A DNA stretch of 27,029 nt from contig DAXETY010000029.1 of NCBI GenBank assembly GCA_051155755.1, forward strand, positions 1-27,029. Direction: 5' to 3'. The notes beneath the pieces were generated by a model. That model did not search any database, was not told the DNA's origin, and saw nothing but the letters and a program-made list of their open reading frames with translations. This document shows, in pieces, positions 12,994-19,268 of this stretch (position 1 is its first letter; the number at the start of each line of letters is the position of its first letter). The stretch comes from DAXETY01 sp051155755 (lineage in GTDB: Bacteria > Desulfobacterota > Desulfobacteria > Desulfobacterales > SG8-13). The translations under genes were made by a program, and so were the position numbers.

Positions 12994-14313
12994 ATGAGAT
13001 CGAACGACGACCGCTCCAGCTGGCGGGATTATCAAGCAAGTTTGCAAAAAGCCGACCGCCTGAAGCATCGAATGCGCGCAGCCGGATTTTTCGCGGGCGT
13101 TTCCGTGGTCGTGTTGCTTTGCCTGGGCGGACTTTTTCTGATCCAGGAGTGGCTTACGTCAGATTCGGGATCAAGTTCCGATTCGACGGCGAGCGGTGCG
13201 GCGGACAACTACCTGCCACCGGCCATTCCCCGGCAATTGCTGCCCGAACTCCTCGACGGTCTGGCATTGAAAGCCGACCCCAGCATCCCGTTGCAGCACA
13301 ACGGCCGCCGCTTGACGGTGACGACCACCATCGATGCCGGACTGCAGAAATACATCAACAGACTGCTGGGCTGGTCGAAGACCCTCCAGGCGGCGGTGGT
13401 GGTTCTGGAGGTGCACAGCGGTAAAATACTGGCCATGACCAGCTACGATGCCAACGGCGGCAGTGAAAACCTTTGCCTGAAAGCCGATTTTCCGGCGGCC
13501 AGCCTGTTCAAGATTGTCTCCGCCGCAGCGGCGCTGGAAGCCGCCGGTTATACCCCGGAAACGCCGATGCATTTCAACGGCCGCCGCCACACCCTGTACA
13601 AACAGCAGTTGAGCGAATCCCGCAACCGCTGGAGTACCGAGACCAAATTTCGCAAAGCCTTCGCGGCCTCCAACAACGTGGTATTCGGCAAGATCGGCGC
13701 TCACGATCTGGGTCAACGGGTCATTGCGGAATACGCCGAAAAATTCTTTTTCAATCGACCCATCCCCTTCGACCTTGTCGTGGGCCTCAGCACCGCGACG
13801 GTGCCCGCAGACGATTTCGGCCTGGCCGAAATTGCCTCCGGCTTCAACAAAAAGACCCTACTGTCTCCCCTGCATGCGGCCATGCTGGCCAGCGTGGCGG
13901 CCAACCAGGGACGCATGACTTCTCCGTGGCTTGTCGACAGGATTTCCGACGAAGACGGAACGGTGCTGTATCGATCTAAACAGATCTTCCTGGAACCTTC
14001 GGTGCGCAGCCAAACGGCCCGCGACCTGAAACTCCTCATGGAAGATACCGCCCGCTACGGTACCAGTCGAAGGGCATTTCAGAAACTTCGCCGGCAGCAG
14101 CTGTTTCGGGATTTTGACCTGGGAGCCAAAACCGGCACCATCAATGACCCCCAGGATCGATTCAAATATGATTGGCTGACGGCCTTTTCGCTGCCCTCCG
14201 GCTCATCCGAGGGTATCTGTCTGGGAATCCTGGCCGTGCACGGCAAGTACCTCGGCACCCGGGCCACCGAAATAGGCCGCGCCATTATCCACTACCATTT
14301 CAATTCTTCCTGA
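12994..14313 (+). CDS. Transpeptidase-only penicillin-binding protein
   Basis: A 439-residue membrane-anchored protein with one N-terminal transmembrane segment (about 29-50), a Ser-rich linker and a penicillin-binding transpeptidase domain. All three catalytic motifs are present: SLFK (Ser170, Lys173), SNN (226-228) and KTGT (379-382). It cross-links peptidoglycan stem peptides in the periplasm. It lacks a glycosyltransferase domain and is short for PBP2 or FtsI, resembling the PbpA/class B-like proteins of deltaproteobacteria. I chose ATG 12994 because a perfect promoter lies just upstream and the longer frame would start before the promoter. No strong Shine-Dalgarno is visible. A seven-codon frame (ATG 12974) ends with a TGA overlapping this ATG, so translational coupling is possible. 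Confidence 0.87.
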   Translation: MRSNDDRSSWRDYQASLQKADRLKHRMRAAGFFAGVSVVVLLCLGGLFLIQEWLTSDSGSSSDSTASGAADNYLPPAIPRQLLPELLDGLALKADPSIPLQHNGRRLTVTTTIDAGLQKYINRLLGWSKTLQAAVVVLEVHSGKILAMTSYDANGGSENLCLKADFPAASLFKIVSAAAALEAAGYTPETPMHFNGRRHTLYKQQLSESRNRWSTETKFRKAFAASNNVVFGKIGAHDLGQRVIAEYAEKFFFNRPIPFDLVVGLSTATVPADDFGLAEIASGFNKKTLLSPLHAAMLASVAANQGRMTSPWLVDRISDEDGTVLYRSKQIFLEPSVRSQTARDLKLLMEDTARYGTSRRAFQKLRRQQLFRDFDLGAKTGTINDPQDRFKYDWLTAFSLPSGSSEGICLGILAVHGKYLGTRATEIGRAIIHYHFNSS

Positions 14314-14345
14314 ACCGGGCCGTTCGAATTTTCAAATGGCCCGGT
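14314..14345. terminator. Hairpin between convergent genes
   Basis: A perfect 8-bp stem ACCGGGCC (14314-14321) and GGCCCGGT (14338-14345) with a 16-nt AT-rich loop begins directly after the PBP stop codon and precedes the stop of the converging Cys-rich gene. There is no clear T-run on either side, so its strength as a terminator is uncertain. Confidence 0.5.
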
Positions 14346-14348
14346 GCC

Positions 14349-14672
14349 TCAACTGCAGGCCATATCGGCATCTTCTTCGTCGCAGCACCAGTGATTGATG
14401 CTGACGTAGTGATGGCACTCCTGGCAGAAAAAATAATTCGGATAGCAGTTGCAACCGCAGCGTCGGCACCGACGCCCTTCGTCGGGCAGCGAGCGGGGCT
14501 CAACTTTCTGCACGCCGTTTTTGACCAGGCGATATCGTTTTTTTTCCTTTAGACTGATTTTTTGGCGCCGTGCCTCCTGGCACGCTTCACTGTCACAGTA
14601 AGCACGACTTGCCTGCTTCGGCGGAACGCTGAACTCGACACCGCAGATGCGGCAGGTCTTTTTTTTGAGCAT
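14349..14672 (-). CDS. Cys-rich putative zinc-ribbon protein
   Basis: A 107-residue basic protein with twelve cysteines in two clusters. The N-terminal one is C7-x2-C10 with C26-x4-C31. The C-terminal one is C69-x2-C72-x-C74-x-C76, C83-x2-C86 and a CC pair at 96-97. The first cluster resembles a treble-clef or zinc knuckle (CRICG...YCDSEAC), the second a zinc ribbon. It is probably a small metal-binding, perhaps nucleic-acid-binding, protein, but I do not recognise a named family. GAGG lies eight bases before the ATG. It converges on the PBP gene, with a hairpin between. Confidence 0.65.
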   Translation of the reverse strand: MLKKKTCRICGVEFSVPPKQASRAYCDSEACQEARRQKISLKEKKRYRLVKNGVQKVEPRSLPDEGRRCRRCGCNCYPNYFFCQECHHYVSINHWCCDEEDADMACS

Positions 14673-14884
14673 CGTCGAATCCTCATCTCACGCGCGGCAG
14701 GCCCCGGGGCGTGTTCCTTGCGTGAATATGCTTCAACCCCGGTGGGTCGAAACTTTCGCAAAACGCCATCGGGCACTGCAGACGCAATTCATGGGTGACA
14801 TCCGGCCCGCGTTAAGGCGAGGCCGCACGTATTGCAAGGATGTGGACGTGCACTTTGATTCGGGGCAGGGATCGAAACTTCAAC

Positions 14885-14913
14885 TTGGCGTTCCGTCGCC
14901 AAGGGTTTATAGT
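14885..14913 (+). promoter_or_regulatory. Promoter with a hairpin operator-like palindrome
   Basis: TTGGCG (14885-14890) and TATAGT (14908-14913) are separated by 17 bases. A 7-bp inverted repeat, CTTGGCG/CGCCAAG (14884-14903), covers the -35 box and most of the spacer and could be an operator. The predicted start near 14920 lies 70 bases before the metallophosphoesterase ATG. Confidence 0.5.
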
Positions 14914-14989
14914 AAGCATCCCGAACCAAAACGCAACCGAATTCGTGGAGGACAGGCGCCTTGACGGTTCAAAAGGGCAGTGGTCCGCA

Positions 14990-15598
14990 ATGAAAGTGCT
15001 GACCGTATCCGATGTCATCGTGCCGGAGTTGGTTCGCCGCATACGGGAGGGTCGGACGGGGAAGGTCGATCTGGTTCTGTCCTGCGGTGATTTGCCCCCG
15101 GAGTACCTTTCTTTTCTGGCGCACGGTCTCGGCGCCCCGCTGTATTATGTGCGCGGCAATCACGACATCCGCTACAACGATCGTCCGCCGCAGGGCGGCA
15201 CCGGCATCCATTGCCGCCTGGTGACGGAGCGCGGGCTGCGGTTGCTGGGCTTTGACGGCTCCAACTGGTACAATGGGGGACCGAATCAGTACAGCGAAAT
15301 CCAGATGCAGTGGATGGTGTATCGGATGCGCCTTGCGCTTTGGTGTCGCCCGGGTCCGGATATCGTGATCACGCATGCCCCACCGCGGTATATTCACGAT
15401 GCCGAGGATCCCTGCCACCGCGGTTTTAAGAGTTTCTTGGGATTGATTCGCAAACGACAACCCCGCTACTTTATTCATGGTCACGTTCACCGTCATTTCC
15501 AGGATGCATCCGAGCGCGTCACCCGGATGAAAGCCACCCAGGTAATCAATACGTATGGCTATTACACCTTTGAAATCGAAGCTCAACGCGCTGTTTGA
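14990..15598 (+). CDS. Metallophosphoesterase (calcineurin-like)
   Basis: A 202-residue cytosolic phosphoesterase of the calcineurin fold. The motifs seen are SDVIVPEL at 7-14, LSCGDLPPEYL, YVRGNHDIRYN, VITHAPP and FIHGHVHRHF, which supply the usual two-metal ligands. The first motif normally reads D-x-H; here Asp8 is followed by Val9 and Ile10, so the first His ligand is missing. The IHDAEDPCHRGF segment is subfamily-specific. I chose ATG 14990, because the preceding 50 codons of open frame overlap the promoter and show no homology. The 3' end overlaps the next gene by 44 bases in another frame, suggesting coupled expression. The substrate is unknown. Confidence 0.8.
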   Translation: MKVLTVSDVIVPELVRRIREGRTGKVDLVLSCGDLPPEYLSFLAHGLGAPLYYVRGNHDIRYNDRPPQGGTGIHCRLVTERGLRLLGFDGSNWYNGGPNQYSEIQMQWMVYRMRLALWCRPGPDIVITHAPPRYIHDAEDPCHRGFKSFLGLIRKRQPRYFIHGHVHRHFQDASERVTRMKATQVINTYGYYTFEIEAQRAV

Positions 15599-16679
15599 AG
15601 GCCTTGGTGCCCGGATGCGTCGAAAGTCGACCGCCAAGCGGTTTGTCGAAGACCAGCAGCGTGAAGCCGCCTATGACAGTCGTTTGCGCGGAATTCGCAC
15701 CGTGCCGCTGGATCGCATTGTCGGCAGTGTGGGGCGTTATCAGGATTTTGACGATCATTTCCGTCCCAAACCGCATGTGCCCTCGGAAAGGCTGCTGCAA
15801 ATTGTGGAGGCCATGCGTAACGGGCGTCCACTGCCGCCGGTCAAACTATACCAGATCAAAGACACCTTTTACGTGCTGGACGGCAACCATCGCATCGCCG
15901 CCGCCAAGCAGCTCGGACACGACGAAATCCTGGCCGACATTATCGAGTTTATCCCCTCGGCCAATACGCTGCAGAACATGCGTTACCGGGAGCGTGCCGA
16001 GTTTCTCGATCAGACCGGATTGCCCGGGGATATCCAGCTGACCGAATTGGGCCAGTACCAGGCACTGCTCGAGCAGGTCCGAGCCCATCAGAATTACCTC
16101 ATGCAGCAGAACCCGGAGACCACCCTGACGGAAGCCGCACAGGACTGGTATCGAACCATTTATCGTCCCCTCTGCAAAATCATAGCAAAGGCCGGCCTGC
16201 TCGAATCTTTTCCAGGTCGAACCCCGGCCGACCTGTATACATACATTTCGTTTCACCAGTGGAAAAGCGGGCGCCAGCGGCGCTACGGATCGGAAATCGA
16301 CCGTCTCATGGCCCAGGACATGGAGGAGTTTCGCAAAAAAATGAATGCAAACAAAGACACCAGTTATCCCGAAATGCGCAGGGAAATCACCGCCTTCATC
16401 CTGATGAGCGTGCAGGCTAAAAAAGAATACAAAATCGTGGATCGACTCTTCGAACTGGAAGAAGTGCGTGAAATTCACTCCGTCCACGGAGACGTCGACA
16501 TCCTGGTGAAGGCCGTGCTTTCACGGGATTTGCTAAGCTCGGACGCGGAAATTATCTCGCAGTTCGTGCATGAGAAGGTTCGCCAGCTGTCGGGGGTGTT
16601 GAGCACCAAGACCTTGATTCCGGGCTATTCCCGGGACAAAGCGCCGGTCGGAACGCCAATCGCCGGGTCGCAGCAATAG
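15555..16679 (+). CDS. ParB-like domain protein fused to an Lrp/AsnC-type RAM domain
   Basis: A 374-residue protein. Residues about 48-130 resemble the ParB/sulfiredoxin-like N-terminal domain, with LPPVKLYQIKDTFYVLDGNHRIAAAKQLG (DGNHR at 109-113). A helical middle region (about 160-265) contains RTPADLYTYISFHQW. Residues about 277-355 look like the RAM/ACT ligand domain of Lrp/AsnC regulators (ITAFILMSVQ, then REIHSVHGDVDILVKA). Such RAM domains bind amino acids and oligomerise, so a ligand-sensing regulatory role is possible but unproven. ATG 15555 overlaps the metallophosphoesterase by 44 bases; an in-frame ATG at 15615 would avoid the overlap and keeps both domains. No chromosome-partition genes are nearby, so it is not a genuine ParB. 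Confidence 0.7.
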   Translation: MAITPLKSKLNALFEGLGARMRRKSTAKRFVEDQQREAAYDSRLRGIRTVPLDRIVGSVGRYQDFDDHFRPKPHVPSERLLQIVEAMRNGRPLPPVKLYQIKDTFYVLDGNHRIAAAKQLGHDEILADIIEFIPSANTLQNMRYRERAEFLDQTGLPGDIQLTELGQYQALLEQVRAHQNYLMQQNPETTLTEAAQDWYRTIYRPLCKIIAKAGLLESFPGRTPADLYTYISFHQWKSGRQRRYGSEIDRLMAQDMEEFRKKMNANKDTSYPEMRREITAFILMSVQAKKEYKIVDRLFELEEVREIHSVHGDVDILVKAVLSRDLLSSDAEIISQFVHEKVRQLSGVLSTKTLIPGYSRDKAPVGTPIAGSQQ

Positions 16680-16689
16680 ATCCCGGGCA

Positions 16690-17499
16690 CTAAGACCGGT
16701 CGGGCTGCCGTTTCCAGGAGGCCAGCGTATTGGAAATGAAGTCGATGATCCGGGCATGTTCCGCCCGCCCTTTGCCGGTGACGAAAAACGGCTCACCGAA
16801 GCGCATGCGGACGGTCCGGGAGGGGTAGATTCGGCCGAAATCTTTCAGGTGCTTGCCCAACGACCAGGCGTCGGTTTTCAGCGCAATCGGAACCACGGGG
16901 ACATTCAAGCGGCCGGCCAATTTGACGCCCAGGGAGTTGAACTTTTTCGGTTCGAATTCGACGCTGCGAGTGGTCTGAGGGAAAATCACCACCGAGATGT
17001 CGTTTTTCAGCCGGACGGCCCCCTCTTCCAGAACTGTACGCAGATCCTTGCGGGGGTTGGTGCGGCCGACAACCACCGGTTTGCGGCTCGACATCACGTG
17101 CTTGAAGAGTGGGTACTCGATGAGGCTTTGTTTGACGACAAAGGTGACCCGCCGGTAGGGTTCGATCAGGCAGGGCAGAGCGAAGGTTTCCAGTATGCTC
17201 ATGTGATTGGCGATAAATATGCAGGGCTGACGGAGATCTCGAAAGGACTGCAGGTTTTCCAGGTCCAGCACGGCGCCGACCCGCTCCAGGCTGCGCACGA
17301 TGCGGATACTGCTCCGGATCCATTGTTCGGAATCGTACCGGCCATTTCGAGCCAGTTTGGCGGCATCCACGACTACCCGAAACATCCGGGTATAAAACGC
17401 CGCAGTCGGTATTCTTTTCTCCAGCGGCCGGCCGGCGCCCGGTGGCGAACGGTAGAAATTCTCAGATGTCAATTGCAGCAGAGGACGGTTGCCTGCCAA
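16690..17499 (-). CDS. PlsC-family acyltransferase, atypical (HX4E)
   Basis: A 269-residue protein of the 1-acyl-glycerol-3-phosphate acyltransferase family, which normally adds the second acyl chain in phospholipid synthesis at the membrane. Motif I reads NHMSILET (His99, Glu104), where the family usually has HX4D. Motif III reads FPQTTRS (173-179) in place of FPEGTRS. PVVPIAL is the last conserved block. The consistent changes suggest a distinct subfamily with a different acceptor, not a broken gene. The start is a TTG at 17499 with GAGGG close upstream and GGAGAA further upstream; an ATG at residue 39 is the alternative. It converges 10 bases from the ParB-like gene. Confidence 0.78.
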   Translation of the reverse strand: MAGNRPLLQLTSENFYRSPPGAGRPLEKRIPTAAFYTRMFRVVVDAAKLARNGRYDSEQWIRSSIRIVRSLERVGAVLDLENLQSFRDLRQPCIFIANHMSILETFALPCLIEPYRRVTFVVKQSLIEYPLFKHVMSSRKPVVVGRTNPRKDLRTVLEEGAVRLKNDISVVIFPQTTRSVEFEPKKFNSLGVKLAGRLNVPVVPIALKTDAWSLGKHLKDFGRIYPSRTVRMRFGEPFFVTGKGRAEHARIIDFISNTLASWKRQPDRS

Positions 17500-17564
17500 A
17501 AGCCCTCGTTCTCCTTTCCCTAAGTGCTGGACGGCATAATTTCGGTGACGTATTTCAGGTCAAA

Positions 17565-17652
17565 GAATACGCACCGCGGAGAAGCGGAGAGCGCAGAGAA
17601 AACCTTTAAAATCACTGCGCCTCCTCTGCGTTCTCAGTGCCTCGGCGGTGAA
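17565..17652. repeat. Dispersed inverted-repeat element (GCGGAGA/CTCTGCG type)
   Basis: The left side, CACCGCGGAGAAGCGGAGAG, and the right side, ending CTCAGTGCCTCGGCGGTGAA, are imperfect inverted copies around an AT-rich centre. The pattern of CGCAGAGAAAA facing CTCTGCGTTCTC is a widespread non-coding intergenic repeat in proteobacterial genomes. It does not encode a transposase. Confidence 0.6.
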
Positions 17653-17788
17653 ACATTCGTCACCAGAATTGCGCCAACTTGTACGAAAGGGTGCCGGCAT
17701 CCCGGTCGGATCGATCGTCTCCGGATACGGATTCCATCCGGCAGTGAAATCCACCCCGGATTCTTATGCATCTCCGGAGAAGAAGGGG

Positions 17789-17815
17789 ATTCAATACGCC
17801 GGTGGCGTATTGAAT
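17789..17815. repeat. Perfect 12-bp inverted repeat with 3-nt loop
   Basis: ATTCAATACGCC (17789-17800), loop GGT, and GGCGTATTGAAT (17804-17815) form a perfect hairpin or operator-like palindrome. No T-run follows on either strand, so it is not a standard terminator. It lies about 140 bases beyond the 3' end of the neighbouring minus-strand gene. Confidence 0.7.
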
Positions 17816-17957
17816 AGCACAATTCCATTGCCGGTGACCACTGCTTTTTGCGCATGGATTGGACCGGCATGCCTTTGCACGAAATGCGGCCCTGGGGGGA
17901 GGGAAGGCGCCGGACGGCACGCGGTTGTGCCGAAAAAAGGACGATCCGGGATGGATG

Positions 17958-18683
17958 CTAACGCAGGTCCGCTTCGGTCGTTTCCGGGTAACGGTAATCG
18001 ATGATTACCACCGGGTGTCCTCCATCCGGGTCGGCGAGATTGGACACGCCGCGGTATTGAAGCAGCTTTCCGGTCTGCAGGTCGTAATCGGCCTCTACAT
18101 ACGGCGCGAAGATACGCAGAAACCAGTTGTCGATTTCGAGCCGGACCACCAGCCGGTCTGCCTCCAGGGAGCGTTTGCGAATACGAAAATCGAACTGATC
18201 CAGCCGCGAGGGAAGCACCAGCGCGACATGATAAACCTCGCCCCCGGCAATGGAATCCAGATGGTTCGCGATGAAGTGATGAAAGCCCTGTCCGACGATC
18301 TGACGCTGGGTTCTGGGAATGGTATTGGTCTCGATGGGCGCATTCGGCTGTGCGCGGCGGAACACAAAAATGTGCTGGTCGGAAACTTCGGCGCCGTCTT
18401 CGTAGCTGGCCCGGAAGTCCCGGAACGTATAACTGCCGAATCGTGGGCCATAACGGTAGTCTGAAACCAGCTCGCCGATTTTTTGATCCTGTGCGTCGAA
18501 ATACACCGTGCGGCTTCGGGCGATGCGGGCGTCCCGGTAGTCCACGCGATGCTTTTCAACGTATATCAATCGCCCCTGATCGTCGACCGCTTTGCCGATG
18601 AAATCCCATGAACCGTTCGCCGACGCCGATGTGGCCGCAACAACGACCGCTGCGGAAATCCAATGTAAAAAAAAATTTGACAT
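17958..18683 (-). CDS. Secreted protein of unknown function
   Basis: A 241-residue protein with a clear signal peptide (residues 1 to about 22, ending ATSASA). The mature part is about 219 residues of mixed, strand-like sequence and contains YDLQTGKLLQYRGVSNL near the end. I do not recognise a named family; the repeated alternation of charged and aromatic residues suggests a beta-rich periplasmic or outer-membrane-associated protein. No transmembrane segment other than the signal is visible and there is no lipobox. The start ATG at 18683 has GAGG six bases upstream, and a promoter lies at 18802-18775, which excludes the longer frame from 18779. It probably forms a single-gene transcript. Confidence 0.7.
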   Translation of the reverse strand: MSNFFLHWISAAVVVAATSASANGSWDFIGKAVDDQGRLIYVEKHRVDYRDARIARSRTVYFDAQDQKIGELVSDYRYGPRFGSYTFRDFRASYEDGAEVSDQHIFVFRRAQPNAPIETNTIPRTQRQIVGQGFHHFIANHLDSIAGGEVYHVALVLPSRLDQFDFRIRKRSLEADRLVVRLEIDNWFLRIFAPYVEADYDLQTGKLLQYRGVSNLADPDGGHPVVIIDYRYPETTEADLR

Positions 18684-18774
18684 GCCAGGCCTCTTGCTCT
18701 TCCAGGGAACGAAAACCCGGTTTTTGCATCGTCTTCGTACCGCGAAATGGATCAGCGCTTGTAAGACAAACGCT

Positions 18775-18802
18775 AACATAATTCATGCCGGTGGCTTGTC
18801 AA
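18775..18802 (-). promoter_or_regulatory. Sigma70-type promoter for the secreted protein gene
   Basis: Minus-strand TTGACA (18802-18797, perfect) is followed after 16 bases by TATGTT (18780-18775). The predicted start near 18768 leaves about 85 nt before the ATG at 18683. Confidence 0.6.
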
Positions 18803-18993
18803 AACGCGTTCGTGCCTGACGGTGGTGACGTAAATCGGCAAACCCGGGCGGCGATTTTCGGCAACCCGGCACCCCGCTCCAGGACGGCGTGTTTTGCATC
18901 TTGCTGAATTTCGGACGGATTTTCAGGCACGGTTCGATGGCATATCTTTTGCTCGAACGTTGGGCGGTTTGCGTCGGCAATGAGGAGGCCTGC

Positions 18994-19212
18994 ATGATCT
19001 GTGATTGTTGCTATTACCGAATTGGATGCAAACGGCGCCCATCTGCCTCGGGTCGTTGTGATTTCTATCTAAAGAACGGAGAAGTCGGACTGGACGATCA
19101 TCTGGACGTCAATCCGTTGGATACCGTCGAGTACGATTACGAAGAAATCAAGCGATTGTTCGATGGACCCGGTGGATCCGATCGCCGGGCGAAGGGATTC
19201 GGACAGCGCTGA
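18994..19212 (+). CDS. Small Cys-rich protein of unknown function
   Basis: A 72-residue protein starting MICDCCYYRIGCKRR. Five cysteines (3, 5, 6, 12, 22) are packed into the first 22 residues; the rest is acidic and polar (DVNPLDTVEYDYEEIKRLF). The pattern suggests a metal- or cluster-binding N-terminus, but this is inference and I know no named family. The start is chosen because a strong GAGGAGG lies five bases before the ATG at 18994; the frame is open 35 codons further upstream without a ribosome binding site. It is the only likely gene between the secreted protein and the acetyl-CoA hydrolase gene. Confidence 0.6.
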   Translation: MICDCCYYRIGCKRRPSASGRCDFYLKNGEVGLDDHLDVNPLDTVEYDYEEIKRLFDGPGGSDRRAKGFGQR

Positions 19213-19268
19213 ATCCCGCAGCGGGATCGATCGAAGAAGATAGGCATCATTGCGGCCCACAGAGAGGA

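Larger units (their letters stand above)
17500..17957. other. Gene-free gap with repeats
   Basis: About 460 bp without a supported gene. It contains a GAG-rich dispersed inverted repeat (17565-17652) and a perfect 12-bp inverted repeat (17789-17815). Frames on either strand show no family-like sequence. Confidence 0.5.
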
